A DNA stretch of 64,000 nucleotides, from assembly GCA_903813345.2 (NCBI GenBank), contig CAIIXF020000007.1, positions 12,754,714 to 12,818,713 of the forward strand, given 5' to 3'. This DNA comes from Owenia fusiformis. Lineage: Eukaryota; Annelida; Polychaeta; Sabellida; Oweniidae. The notes below the pieces were generated by a model. That model ran no database searches. It worked only from the letters and a program-made list of their open reading frames with translations, and was not told the origin of the DNA. Made by a program: the position numbers and the translations under genes. Of this stretch, positions 1 through 14,600 are shown in pieces. Position 1 is the first letter of the stretch, and each line of letters starts with the position of its first letter.

Positions 1-1
1 C

Positions 2-91
2 AAATACGATCACAACGAAAATGTGGAGGAAATGGATTACGATTTCGAGCTCTTTAGGCTCTTGGAAGCCGATAACGGTCATCGAAAATAG
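2..91 (+). CDS. possible C-terminal end of an unidentified coding region (partial)
   Basis: From base 2 one frame stays open for 29 codons to a TAG at 89-91. The peptide is acidic and looks coding-like, ending in LLEADNGHRK. I do not recognise it. It could be the last exon of a gene upstream of LRP1 or a chance open frame, since 29 open codons are not rare. No AATAAA follows closely. It is not in LRP1 style: it has no cysteines and no LDLa, EGF or YWTD motif. Confidence 0.22.
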   Translation, partial: KYDHNENVEEMDYDFELFRLLEADNGHRK

Positions 92-2492
92 AAACTAGAA
101 TATTTTCTGAATTGAAAAATTGAACATTCGATCGCTGCAAATTCAGATTTGGATTCTGACCAGACGAAGAGGCGGAGCGGCGGATTCCGGAGGAGTATTT
201 ATGGTATATTTATACCCAGTCGTGTTAATGTACGAAAAAATTCATGAGAACATTTTTTTCATGAGCCAGGCCACTGTATCTTCCCTTTGTGAAAATTTTA
301 TCCAGATTCATTCAGTAGTTATTGAGATATTAATTATTTAGTCCAGGTATATCATTTTTTGCACTCTTTGAAAAATAAGTCAGTTGCGTGGGATATATTT
401 GCTGAAATAAGGCAGCATGGTAAAGGTTAATGAGACAGGGTTTATGATACATAAATATCTTTTATATTGTATATTTAATTTATATTATTGTTTATATTGG
501 TTACATGAATGGTGCTGTCCACTAGTCTTGCTTCAGGCTCTTGTGAACCCCATCAACACAACACATACATATTTATGTTTTTCTGCCAAATTATTTTCTA
601 AAAGGCATTTGTATTGCAGACTTGCACTTACTAATTAATCAAGAAAATATAAATATTACTTTTTCTCTACAAGAGTTAAGGGTGTGGTGAAATTGAGAAT
701 TGATATATTTTACTTTAGAATGTAGCATTCTAGATATATTTTGATGGCTGTTAATCCCGATAAAAATGATATGATATGGTATCTTTATGTTGAAAGGTAT
801 ATGCAACATATGCAGTAAAACCTGTCTCATATGAACATCACTTAGACTGGCCTTACATGTCCCATTCAGCAGGTGGTCACATTTCCAGGTATCACAATAT
901 TGTATGGCAGCATGAAATATGAGAGAGAAAGGGTGTTCACATTGAGAGGTGTTCAGATTAAAGAAGTGTTCATATATACAGGTTTTACTGCATATGCAAC
1001 AGGTTATCATAGTCTTACTTGGGAATTCATATAATTTGATGATCCTGTACTTTGGATTAAATGTCAGAAGAGTAGGGGAAAAGGAAGAAGAGTGGTTGTG
1101 ATGCAATCTCAATAGTAATACAAAATTGCAAAATAAGTTAAATAACTATCTTATAAAACAGATCAAATGATATTAGTATACTAGAGATATAACAGTTATT
1201 GAATTCCCTTAATAATCTCTTTAAAACATCATATACTTGTTGCTTAGGGTCCAGGAATAAAGTCACATTTATATAACATAGAAACCTCATTTTTAAGCAT
1301 CAGCATTCATTCCATCTTCCATTTTCATATCAGTCAGATTGTGATTTGCAAAATGGAAAGATGTGATGAATATTAAATTAATGTTCTTTTTTTCTTGATT
1401 AACTAACGTATTGGTCAGTTCCACAGAGAATTCTTCTTATTTCTGACAAGACATATTTACAATTGAATCTGAAAGATCTAAGGTTGATTGAGTTCAATTT
1501 GGTCCTATTGATCCCAGTGAACTCCCTGAAGGCCTTCAAAGAGAGTTTGATGTATTTAGTAGTAGATAAGAAGATCAGATTAAAGCTTTTTCTTGGGGTT
1601 TGATTAACAGAGTTGTTTTTTAAGAGTTTGATTTGACATCTTTAAAGGAGCTTCTAACCCCCTGAGCTTCTGATTACAGAGTTCTATTGGGATTTTTTTA
1701 CAAATGGTGAAAATGTTCAATTCTTTTATATTTTCCAGTACAATTAACCACATCAGGGTACCTTCTCAAATCTTGAAATGTGCTGCTGGACGGAAGTTTG
1801 TGAGAAGAATTATATGAATGTTCCCTTCAAAAAGAAGGCGAATCATTTTCATTGAATGTGCCCTGAGTTCTAAACTAAACTCTGGATAAGTTTGGCAGTT
1901 TTACAGTTCAGCTGCCCTGCTCCTTCTGCCAGTGTCCATCTCATCAAATAATAACGAGAGGAAATGGCCATATAGAGAAAATTGTTTCTTGTATCCCAAG
2001 AGTGATAAACGTTTCTTGTATTCATTTCTTGTGACATTTGTACATTCATTGAATATACAGTAGTATTTTACAGATATGTTTGTACAATTCAGTGTTACAG
2101 AATCCCCTTCAAAACCACAGAAATGATTTTGTGGCTTGAGCTATTCAGTGCAAGAGAAATTTAAAAATACTTCAGACTTTTTTAACAATTCAAAATTCAA
2201 TTCATTATAGCATATGATCAATGAAGTAAATGATCAAGAATAAGTGATATGATGAACATATAAAATTAAAACAGGGGCTTAGTCCGAGTACTTAATTTGA
2301 ATTTCTAGTGCAATATGTTTAGCTATATGTCTTGTTATCTAAAGCTGATGAAAAACCTTTTTGGGGGTTGGGGATTTGCGTTGTCTAGGACACTTGTATA
2401 TCTCAAACTTAGTGCAGCCATCGTAGTCTGATGGGCATGGGGTTGAATCATGTAAGCTCTCGGTGTAAACCTATTGTTCTGTATATTTTCAG
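92..2492. other. non-coding stretch upstream of the first recognised LRP1 exon
   Basis: AT-rich sequence with no exon I can defend. Short open frames exist but show no protein signature. A TA-type MITE lies at 813-990. If LRP1 starts nearby, its signal-peptide exon should end in phase 1 in or before this stretch; I looked for a hydrophobic Met-led exon followed by a GT donor and found none. Confidence 0.5.
813..990. mobile_element. MITE, CAGTAAAACCTGT family (copy 1)
   Basis: The ends are inverted: CAGTAAAACCTGTC on the left and ACAGGTTTTACTG on the right. The interior has the family vocabulary 'gttcag', 'actggcc' and 'tgttcacattgagaggtgttcag'-like stretches that recur in the other copies. 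Non-autonomous, no coding capacity. Confidence 0.65.
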
Positions 2493-2621
2493 TATCAGCT
2501 ACACCATGCCCCAAGGATCTTTTCCAATGTGGTTCAGGAGACAATGTTACATGCATCACCGCCAGGTGGCAGTGCGATGGTGACCTTGACTGCCCTGGGG
2601 GAGAGGATGAACATGATTGTC
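2493..2621 (+). CDS. LRP1: LRP1 exon 1: LDLa repeat, cluster I first
   Basis: Six cysteines and a calcium-cage core (CDGDLDC then an acidic GGEDE) define an LDLa repeat. Exon phase is 1 at both ends. Two acceptors six bases apart (after 2492 or after 2498) both keep frame, so the first two residues are uncertain. By sequence it corresponds to human LRP1 repeat CR1. Confidence 0.88.
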
Positions 2622-5600
2622 GTAAGTTTGATTTGGGATGGGTCACTTCAAAGCAATTTATGCTTTCATTCCAATCGGGGGTTTATAGCTTCAGTCTGAA
2701 TTTATATTATTCATTCAACATGTGTCATCTTTCTCTCCTGACCCCTGTTGCCTTTTGACATGTTGTATATTGAGCCTGTTAAGAGCAAAATAATATAGTA
2801 ATGAAGTTTATAGAATATTAAAGATTATGATGGTTAATTTTTTTTCTTGGTCTGCATAAATGAGCTCAGTCTAAGATCACATGAAGAAAGATGTGTAACA
2901 GGGATGTCACATAAGCTTGTAAGAAGAGAATATTGAAATTACAGCTTTGTTAAGAGTTTTTGCAGTAATTGAGCTATTATAATCACTCACTTGTCTGTCC
3001 ATCTGTCAATGTATTGGTGGCTTATTTGTTATATTAAATGGTTTCACTTTTGAAATGTGTCTTTCCAGCTCCAGCTACCTGCAAGCCCCACTGGCACCAG
3101 TGTGACGACAAAAAGCTCTGTATTCCTTATAACTGGAAGTGTGACGGAGACAAGGACTGCTCCGATGGCTCAGATGAGTTAGGATGTATGCCATTTTATA
3201 GTACCTTTATTATTATTTTCATAGTGCCTTATTTTACACCTGTCGTATTTTATGTCAAATCTTCATTCAGCATTGACAGAACATATGTTTTGTGTGTCAT
3301 TCTGACTGGATGTATTATGCACTGTGTACAGTATGGCATTTAGTAGTCTGACAGGAGTGGGCATAAGGGGAATGAATGGCAGGGTGTGGGGGGTTGTGGT
3401 GCATGTGGTATGGTTAAGTGCGAGATGGGAGATGAATGTAATGCATGGAAGTAGGTTACTTGCTACCAGGAATAAGGGAAATGGTGAGTAATATGCTTGA
3501 TAGATTCAATTGCAATGTCACAATACACAGTTAGCTCAATCTTTTTTTTATAGTATATTTATGAATCACAACAGGTCATGGTGTTTATAAGAAGAAATAT
3601 TTGACAATTTTGATTCAGCATTTGTATTTTGTAAGGATGCTCTATAATAAAGTGTCATCACTAAACTGATTTCCTGTATTATAAAAGGGCCAAAAAGGCC
3701 TGCAATCCACCAACAGAAAGCGTATACTTGCCCACCCTATCAGATTCTGCAATGTTCTATAACCAAAAATTAATGTAATAAACTTATATGCTATCAACCA
3801 ACAGCTATAACTATACAAATTGTCAATGGAAATTGGGATAGATTACTAATTTCCTCAATAATCTGTATAGCTCCTGATGTAAGTTTTGCTTGCATGGTAT
3901 TTCATCTTTTGAGGATTCCAAAGTCCATTTTGATTTGTTTTGTAATTTCTCCATGTCCATTTATGAACCAGGCGGTCATTTAACAGAATCTTCGGAAAGT
4001 TGTAACCATGGATATAATGACGTCACAATCAGAGAACAATAGATTTTATGAATTCTTAAATTTAAGAAGTTTCTGTTAATGCCCCCCAGATACATTGAAT
4101 CTGGTGCCAATATTTCACTGACTTATCTCGGTTCATCTATTATTTAACTAACATGACTTTAATCTATACTAGGGTGAGATAAAAAATCTCTGTTAAGACT
4201 AAAAATAGAAATTAGACTTGTAATTTGAGTAAGTAGAATCAGAACAGGCAACAAAAAGAAACTGTCCAGTTCTCAATCATTAGTTAACATGAGAAAAGAA
4301 TTATTAGAACATATATGAATTTTAATATGTCTGAATGTTACGTGTTCATTTAGAACCTCTAGGATTTTTTCATGCTTGTTTTCTAGAATTCCTACAAATT
4401 CCTTATTGTGATTTATATTTCCATCAGACAGGATTTGTACATGTTTATATTTTGTAGTTTATCTTTTATTTGTCTACTCCCTATCTTTAGTACTGATAAG
4501 TCTGTCTAGTTCTGGCAACGTATCAATGCCTGCTCTTAAGTTATCTTCCATATTGGTTTACATTATACTTTTCGCTAAAGTCATTGATTACCTTATGGAA
4601 TGATAGGATATATGGGACAGGGGGTACCCTGTCTAATCTTTGTAACCTGCCTGTGTTTCATAATTGTTGCTAGAGATTATGAAGTTGCAATGGAATGGAT
4701 CAGGTCTATTTTTATATGGCTCAATCAATTACATTTCAAATTGACCCCCTCCTTTCACATAAAAAAATATAAATTGGTGTTTCCAATAAAAACAAGTTGA
4801 CTTTAACCCCCTCAAAAAGACAATTAATGATGTTTGGGGAAAACATCAATCATTGCAATTGGCCATAAGGTTAAATCATCAGGGATTTTATTTTTATGCT
4901 CCTTATCATTTTGTTTTTGAGGCTACAATACCTATCCCGATAGACTGCCATAAATGTGTAATGGCATAATGAAAATTGATGAGAAAATTATTGGCTCTAT
5001 AATTGCGTAGTAATATCTGTAATAGATCACTGTGTTTCTGCTTTGGGGAATATGTATATGAATACATATATGTCTTGCATAGGCAGACAAAATAACATTT
5101 GTTAAACAGAGCTGCCTTGTAAATAAGCACATATCTGAGCATTTTTCTGGAATTATATGCAGGACTACTTAATATACATGTATATAGAACCACTGAGACT
5201 GGCCAAAAGTGTTCAGATTGTCAGGTGTTCACATCTTAAGTTTTTTTAAACACGAAAGTGTTTATTTGGCAGGTTAAAAAAATGGGACCAAAAAGTGTTC
5301 ATAATGCAGTGTTGAGATTATAGGGGGTGTTTGGGTGTTCATGTTTCACAGTATTCCATATCTAATGGCTGTGTAGCAAACCTGGTCAACATGTACTTTA
5401 AAGATGTGTTTTATCAGCAAAGGGCCTGCTAAATTCCTACCCTTTGCATTCGTTTGACTTCACTTCTTAAAAGAGAGCTTCGTCTGTAGTTTAACTTGAC
5501 TCTGCACGCAGGGTACTAAATTCCCTGATAAAACACCATTTGCTTCAAAAGAGAGGCATCTGGCAAGAGCCACAACCTCAAATGCGCCTATAGGGCTATA

Positions 5601-8600
5601 AAATTAGCCTAATGGTGCAAAATAAACCTCCGGTTCATTTACAAAAGTCATTATGGAGACTGTTTTGGGTTTCAGGATGTTATTTCACTATTTTCAATTG
5701 CGTGAGGCTGGAGGCCAAATGTTTATAAACAAATCTATGTTCTTTATTATGTTGAGGGGATTTGGCCACCTTGTTAAAGCAATTATTAGTTCTTGAGGTA
5801 GTAAAACATGGTTGAATAGAGTAAGAGTATAGGTTATCATTTTGCTTATTTGTTATTCATTTGGCCTTGAAGAGCAATGATATTGGATCATATCACTCCC
5901 AGTTGTCTCATAAAGTCTTCTCAATTGATTCTTAACTTAGTGTTTTTTCTGTAGGTTCTAAATGTGTTGTGGTGGGTTGGTTATGAGTGCTTTCTTTATG
6001 TAAACTTAAGGCATGGTACAGAGAGATGATTGACACTATATGTGCAAGAGAATGTATCGGCTAAATGTAAACAGAAACGATTTATTAAGGTTGTAGAGTT
6101 TAATGGGAAAATCCTCCATTATTTAGTTTACAAAGTCTCCTGGGAAAACACCCTTTTTGATCTGACAGGTTAAAAACAAAATGCTTGGCCTGTGATCTCA
6201 TTTGCCACAAAACCTGTGTGATGTTGATGTATGTTCCACCCAATTAGGGTAATTGGTACAGGCCCGTAGCCAGGATTTGCCAAGGGGGGGTTCAATTTTC
6301 AAAAAATTCCAGGGGGGGGTTCACATTTGACAATTTTGGCCCAAATTAGGCTAAAATCACTTGAGAAATGCTCAAAATGGTCAAAAACTGCATGATTTTG
6401 AAAGAATCTTTGGCCAGGGGGGGGGGGTTCTGCGAACCCCCCCTGGCTACGGGCCTGTTGGTACGAAAAGATGGCCACAATCAGCAGTCCAACATAAACT
6501 GATAAACAATAATATGGCAACAACCACAAAATATGGGCAAGAACCACCAAAGGCAATAGAGATACTGAGACACCCTTTCAAACTAATTTCAAGTTTTTAA
6601 GTTTAATTTAAATATAATTCCTGATAGTTTTGAATTCTTTCCTGATGAGGTTCAGATAAGTGGTGTAAATAGTCTTCTTGAAATGTGAATAGCTGCTAAT
6701 CTGAACATATTTGGCCAGTCCAAGTGGTGTTTGTGTTCAACAGGTTTAACTGTTGTTGGTGTATATCCATCATTCCCAGGTGAAGTCCATTTCCAGGCTA
6801 ATGGGGTCTGTTAAACATCAAGTTGTGTTTTTTAAAATGTTAAGTATTGTACCATGAGGAAATGTTGCCTATTTTTCACTTTTTGTGGTAATTACCTTCT
6901 GTTTTTGATTTCTACTACATTTGCCTTTTAGCATAATATCTACAACTTAAAGTGGCAATCAGTACAACTAGGTTGTATGAGTTGATTAAAGTGGCATTGT
7001 CTCTTTTTCATAGTAATTCAAGCTAAATGATGACTCCACTTGTCTAATGAAAGATATTCTCTATTTAATTGTAAATGATGGTTTTTAGGTTTTGGGGTAA
7101 AAGGGTGAGGGAGATACCCTTTGTATTTGTTCAACTTTACTTCTTAAAGAGAGCTTCGTCTTCACTTTTTCAGTTTACAATACATCTCTGATCTCAACAA
7201 GCCAATCAGAGTTTGTCGTCGAAATACAGTCATTTCCTCTGATATCCCCACATAGTTAATGAGCACCTATCTTCAATGTGTTCCTTCCACTTAACTGATT
7301 GGTTGAGAAAGGGTCAGCTTGGTAGATTTGAAATGATTCATTACCCGGGCTGTCAAAGGCACCAATCTTCGGGACGGGACTGCTAAACTGTAATATAGTC
7401 TATACTAGGCTGAGGGTAGTTTATAACTAGACTCTGCGCGCAGGGTAGAGGGAGAAGGACTTGTATTTGTTTTTAATCAAAACCACGTTTAGCTTTCTTG
7501 AAAATGTCACACTTAAAGCAATCAGTTTCCCTCCCACTTGCTGTGCCATTCTCAACATGTAATAATTGACTTAAGTATTTGTCAAATTGACATGGCTAAG
7601 ATATAAGCGATTAACAAAAAAAACACTTTTTGACTCTTGGAATGATTTAGTTTATGTCATAGGACTTGACAGGATCTATATTTTACTGCCTCGCTGTAAT
7701 TCATACAAATCGGAAACTTTCTCCGTTTCATGTGGATTAATTCAATAAATGTGAAAATTCCCTCAGGATTTCCCATTTAGGATTATCAATAGGAGGAAGC
7801 TTGTATTTTGACACATTTGACTTGATTAATTGCTTCTTGAATGGTTGAAGTGTCTATTTCTGAGTTATTCCCAGATTTAATTTGTATTCTGAGGAAGGAA
7901 ATTGAATGAACTTGTTATCTAGCACTCACTTACTATAGATTTATTTAACTGCTTAATTCAAAGGTTTTTTAATTTGATGAAGGCTTTTGATTTCTGTTTT
8001 TAATTTAAGAGCCGTCAATAATCTTGATGTGGCACTTTATAGATCCTTTTCTACAATTACAAGATCTCAAATTGCTTTTTCAAAATGGTTTCTTTTACGT
8101 CAGATTAGGGTTGTGTTATATCAAATTTGAGATTGAGTTGAAAGATTGAGTCAGATTGCTTGAAGAAAATGTTATCACCGATTCAGTTCATTTAGTCAAA
8201 CAAATATCTTTTGTCTCATTTAGCAAACCTAAGAATTAAAGAATCAGATATCCATTATTTCAGAATTTAGGTAGATCTTTCCTAATTTTCCTGCCTTTGT
8301 CTTGTTTTTCAATGTTAAGATTTAAATCATGGTTACCGTGACTGAATTGGTCACCATGGTTACCATGACTCCATTAGTCACCATATGATGTTTTTAAATA
8401 ATCATGAAGTGTGGCTGAACCTGTTTTTATTTAAGTGCAGTTAAGTTCTGCCAATTACATGAGGAAATATATGACCCTTCTTATGTTCATATAATTTGAT
8501 GAATTAGATTTTTCTTGAGATTTTAGTTTTCTGATGTTTATGGGACACTTACAGATGATAACGGAAACTGTTTATCTGTCTACTGAAAGAGCCTATTTCC

Positions 8601-11600
8601 TTTTGTGAATGTATAACATTGCAGATACCCTTGAAATTTCCTTCCAAATTAATTTTTCCTTCCGCAAATTTCTCCTCCCCCTAGTGCTAGCTGATTGTTT
8701 TACTAAAGTTTCTAATTTTCTGATTTAGTACTTCCTTTTTGGGGAAAAAATAATGAAAGTGTAGGAAATGAGATTTCTTTAAGGGCTACATATCAGGAAT
8801 TGAAGTCTTAATTCATCACATTGTTGCTAAAAGAAGATGTGATCACAATTACTGTAAAGGATATAAGAGAAACGAATGACACAAAGTCACTGTGACAAAT
8901 GTATTCGGATGATTTCATTAGGGATAGCGAGTGTTTTGTTGGATGTAAATGACAGAATACAAATCAGAAACAAGATGCTATACTATTAATCCTAATGATA
9001 TGAGGGGATGTCACCAATGTCACTTCTTAAAGCCATCTTGAAACCTTTATTTCCTGCACTTGTTAACAAAAAGGTTGTTTCCAGAAAAATGTGATTCATA
9101 AATTTTAGTTGTCCAGGTTATAAAAACATGGTAATTCATTTATATTTCATTTCATCATATACATCATATAGCGCTAATGCAAAAGAAAATTTATTCAAAA
9201 ATCAGATGTCTTTTGGTTGTCCTTATTTCCTGAAAAATGACAGAGTCCAGCCCCTTTGGTTGGATGCAAAATGTTTAAGTATTGAGATACAGGCTCGTGA
9301 AAATAACAAGAGTCCAGCTAGTCTGGTTATGAGAAATGACTAAGTGTTGCCTATATGATGAGTGAAAAGAACAGAGTTGTGGCTTTTGGCTTCAATGATT
9401 CTGTTAAGTCTTGATGCACAGCTATGCTGCCATCCTTATGCAAGAATTGAAACCTGGCATGACTTAGAAAACCCCAACAATACAGTGCTCATGAATGATA
9501 AGATGTTTTAATAAACAGACGAAATAGATCTATCTCTCTCTGCAAAAGATTGATGACTTTTTTATTAGCTTGTATTCATCCTCCAAATAAGCTTCATATT
9601 ATCAGAATTTCCACTTATGGATGCATTCCAGAGTCCTGCATTTGGGGTATGGCTCATATTATACGGAGCACTCTTAATAAATCAAATGGTGATCTAATAA
9701 TATTCATCAATAGCCTCAAATTGAAGTAAAGGGGCTGTAATACAAGGATTTGATTCTACTTATATGAGCTAAAGGACAGTTAACCTAAATCAAAATAATA
9801 ACTGAATTTGAGTCAGAGTCGAGCTGTTATTAAATAAAAAATGAAACAAGAGAATTTGAATCATTTTCGTTCGAGAAGCATCTATTAAGTCAATTATAGT
9901 GAGATCAAGTGATCTATAGATGGCATCCTGGTATTGGATTTTTGAAATTCATTATAAATAAGTTATATGGCATAGAATCAATGCGAGTAGGTAGTTACAA
10001 GTATCACCACCAGGTGGCTTGTTCGGGCCAGATAGCATGGCAGGTATAGTAGAAAGAAGTAGAAGTCACATTTTCAAAAATATTAAATTTTCAAAGTTGA
10101 TAAACAAATTCGGAAAACATTTTTCTAGATGTACTTTTGCATGTAGATTTCAAATATGACATCACTTTGACTGATTATTTGAATATTTAATGACATAAAT
10201 TTAGATTATTTCTACTCGCATCTAGTCATTTTTTTCATCACTCTAAGCCCCAATGAGTGAAAATAATATTGTTCATTTAAAGGGTATCACAATATTAATG
10301 TAGCATGTCTCCTTTCTATTAAATCTTGATACAAGGAGCTCTAAAACCCACAATGTTATTTCTCTGGTCTCCCAAACTATTATCCCATTGAACGAAGTTC
10401 GGGGGATTCAGAGAACAGCTCAGGTACATTTGGCCCAATATTGTTTACATTTTATGCGTATATGCCTCATGTGATTACAAGTTCTGCTTGAAAGCCAATT
10501 TTCAAAATGGCCTCCATTTTCAAAATGGCTGCCATTTTAGTGTTAATTTAACTGTATTTAATGGTACAACATAGGTAGAACTCTCCTTATTTTTTGTACC
10601 ATTAGGATGCATGTTAAATTGACAAAGTTCAAATTAGAATTTCTCAAATCGCAGCCCATTGATTTTCAAAGAATTTCAGAGAAATACAGCAACACATCTC
10701 ACCTTCATGTCATCAATTTCAACAAAATATCCCACGAAAATGATAAGTTCTGCTCTCTTACATAGTTTGAGTACCAAAACGTCATCATATTTATGTACAT
10801 TGACCAATTCACCACTATCAAGGTCATCCATTAGCCTTGCCCAAGTCGGTATTTTTTACTTATCTGATCTTGAATTATTACCGCCTTGTACAATCCAATA
10901 CATCTCCGCTGCTATTATGCTGAGATATTCAACGGTTTCGAGATTTCCATAATACCTACGCTATCAGGGGTATCGCGAAACCTTATTGATTAACAGATAT
11001 ACGCGTGGACACGACGTGTGACTTCAGGATGATTGACCAATCAAAACGTTATCAGGTTTAGCTGCACAGCAAAGCAATCTTCCCGTCTACGACTTGAAAT
11101 TCAATGATCTGATCAATCGTTTCTTTAGAGTTACAATATATTATGTAATTAAATGTACATAGGGAATGTAAGAGTCATTAATATAAATTAAATCATGCAA
11201 AAGATTTAAAACTGATCTCGCGATGAAAATGCAAGACCTAGTCCAATGTAGCGGGTCATGTAGTCGTCGATCAGTGATTGAATCTCAGCCTACATGTTCA
11301 TTTGAATTCAGCGATCGTTTCAACGTTTATTGTTGAAATCTTCTAACCTCCGGTTACCGATCGATGTCTACCATCCACTTAACTCTGATTGATATTTATC
11401 TGATAAAATATTTAAACTATATGATGAATTCATGCAAGATTTGTTGGTGAAAAGTCCCGACGAAAAGTGTACTTGTTTTTGACCGTGCATAATAATGAGC
11501 TAACGCTGCAGGGCCGTCGTTGATTGGTCAAATTTTACCGACATAAACATTGAGTCGGTAAAGCATGTGGCTTTCTCTTTTGTACAAGGTGGTCATAATA

Positions 11601-14600
11601 GAAATCAGATAGTAAAAGAGACCGACTTGGGCAAGGCTAGTCATCCATTTGCAGAAAGTAATCTCTAAGATTTTACCGTTCACTGTTATGCTCACATGTT
11701 TCCCAGTTATTCTGAGCATTATTTGCCTGCAAATTAGAGTATTATCCAAAGATGGTGCTGTAGTATACCATTGAAGTCCCCAAACAGATTTTTAATAGAA
11801 CTAATTTCCTCATACCACGAAATAAACAAATGAGTAAGGATAGTACACTCATATAAAACTGTTTTATTATCCCATCGAACGAAGTTCGAAGGGATATAGG
11901 GAACGCCTCCGTCCGTCCATCCGTACGTACGTATGCACATACGTGTGTCCAGGCATAAACTCAAATACCGCTGGCCCGATTTTGTTCATATTTTGTACAC
12001 ATATACCCAATGGGGGTAGAAGTTCTGCTCGAAAACAGATTTTCAAAATGGCCGCTCATTTAAAAATGGCGGCCATTTTAGTGCCTATTTTACAGTTATT
12101 TAGGTTCTGCCTATAAAACTGTAAAAGCAATATGTTTTAAATGTAAAAAAGTTATATAGGACATTGATTAAGCTAGAAATGTAAATATAGAAAAAATACA
12201 TGGCAGCCATCTTGAAAGATGGCTGCCTCTGCACTTCAATTTACGATTTTTGCTGTAACTTGAAAAGTAGTGGAGCGATTTTGTTCATATTTTGTATGTG
12301 AATACTTTAAGCATGGCATAATGTCTAATGACATTTTGGGTAGCAGGCGGACATTTTGAAAAATGGCCGCCATTTTTACGTGTGCTATTTTACATTTTTT
12401 ACTATAACTCAAAAAGTAGTAGAGCGATTTTGTTCATATTTTATATGTGAATACTATAAGCATGGCACACTGTCTATTGACACTTTTGGTAGTAGGCAGC
12501 CATTTTGAGATATGGCCACCATTTTTTACTATCACTTGAAAAGTAGTGGAGCGATTTTGTTCATATTTGATATGTGGATACTCATGAGCCTTGCACACTG
12601 TCTCATGACACTTCGCGTAGTAGGCGACCATTTTAAAACATGGCTGTCATTTTTACATTTTTTTATTTTACTATAACTCAAAAAGTATTGGAGCGATTTT
12701 GTTCATATTTAATATGTGAATACTTTAAGCATGGTACATTGTCTCATAAAACTTTGGGGAGTAGTCGGCCATTTTGAAAAATGGCCACCATTTTTATGTG
12801 TGTTATTTTACATTTTTTATTATCTTACATCTTACATCTATCCTAGGGGAAGAAGGTTGGATCCTGTAACTCAAAAAGTAATAGAGTGATTTTGTTCATA
12901 TTCGATATGTAATTACACGTAAGGATTGCAAACTGTCTTATGGCATTTTGGGTAGTAGGCGGCCATTTTAAAAAATGGCCACCATTTACATGTACGTCTG
13001 TGCAATTTTTAGAAATTTTATATGTGGCTTCTTAAAAGCGTATTACTTCTTCTGATGACAACTTGGCTAGTGAGCAACCATTTTGAAAATGGTGGCCTTT
13101 CTTATGTGTGTTATTTTATGATATTTACTATATATTTCGTTTGTAAAAATACCAGCCATTTCTGTTAGATGGAATTTGCTACGCTTTGGCGTTGCCGTTG
13201 TTCTGGTGAATATGTTTTAAATGCAAGAAATTAATTAAAGGAGCGATGGCTGTTGGATTGGATTTGCTACGCTTTGGCGTTTGTTGTTATCTAGCTTTAA
13301 TGGACAAATTATTAGATTTTTTGCCAGATACAAGTAAACAATAGAATAACTTTTGCATTTGCATAATGTTTATTTACTTAAAGCAATGTGTTAAACATTA
13401 ATATTAGAACTGATATGCTACTGCATTGTTATTTGTATACTGTTAATACAACATTATTTATATAACTTTATAGAGATCACAAAATGTTGAAAAAACTGCG
13501 TTGGACTGTAGGTTTCATATTTTTGATATTATGCATAATATTGTTACGGCAATATATTTTTGATAACAATCATCCAACAAGATTAACAAAAATGAGCTAC
13601 AAATTGAAGGATACTGAATGGAAAATCCGGAACAAACATCCTGACTCTGAATTGGATAAAAAAATCTCATTGGATAAACTTCGATATTGTCGACATTTTC
13701 CCTGCAAGAATAAAACTGCATCAAAAAATAACAATTTACCTTTGAAAAGAAAGAAAACCATTTTACTGTACAATTCATTCTGGGAAATGAAAGGATGGCA
13801 ATTTGGTGTAGGTTCAGAACCTTTCAAGAAGAAAAAATGTCATTATGATCAATGTAGGGTAACACATAATCGGAGTCTTCTAGAATCTAGTGATGCTGTT
13901 TTATTTCACATTACACAGTTAGGGCAGGACAAACCAAAAATCCGATTCCCTCACCAGCGTTGGGTGTTTTTCCAAATGGAAAGCCCAGTCTTGAATGCTA
14001 ACGAGTATAAAAACTGGAATGGACTGTTTAACTGGACAATGACATATAGGAGAGATTCTGATATTCACATCAGATATGGTGCAGTCTTGCCAACATCTGA
14101 GACGAAGGACATGTATTTCTATCACAGCTCAAATGCTATAAAACTGAATGCTACCAAAAAGACCAAACCACTTGCATGGCTGGTTAGCCATTGTTACACC
14201 CAAGGTAAAAGAGAGAAACTGATGAAACAGTTACAGAAATACACGCCAGTTGACATATATGGGGGATGTAGCAACAAGAATTTAAGATGTGCAAGAAACA
14301 CTAGTGCACATGATGCACAGTATGATTGCTTTATGATGCTAGGACAGAAATATAAGTTTCACTTTGCAGCAGAGAACTCGATGTGTAAGAGCTATGTTAC
14401 TGAGAAACTGTTCAACACTTTGGCATATGGCATGGTTCCTCTTGTCTATGGCCATGAAGACTATTCAGAAATTCTCCCGCCACACTCCTATATTGACATT
14501 ACCAAGTTTAAAAATGCAGAATCTTTAGCAACACTCCTGACAGATCTGCATAATGATGATCAACGTTATGACGAGTATTTTGCTTGGAAGAAGAACTACA

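Larger units (their letters stand above)
6458..10377. other. LRP1 intron 2, middle, no gene seen
   Basis: AT-rich. Contains a fragment of the CAGTAAAACCTG MITE family (about 6650-6752), the repeat at 7115-7446 and a short GGTTACCATGAC-type direct/inverted cluster (8329-8385). No credible exon. Confidence 0.55.

Noticed and set aside
120-341. Met-led open frame that might be the LRP1 signal-peptide exon
   Set aside because: The N-terminus is not a convincing signal peptide (RRRGG follows a short hydrophobic run), and no phase-1 donor sits in a fitting place.
639-1112. 157-codon minus-strand open frame
   Set aside because: It overlaps a MITE and has no recognisable domain or coding-like bias; it is probably chance.
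10659-10952. 97-codon open frame and its mirror at 11528-11749
   Set aside because: They are read from the two arms of an inverted repeat; the similarity is from the repeat, and no known protein is seen.
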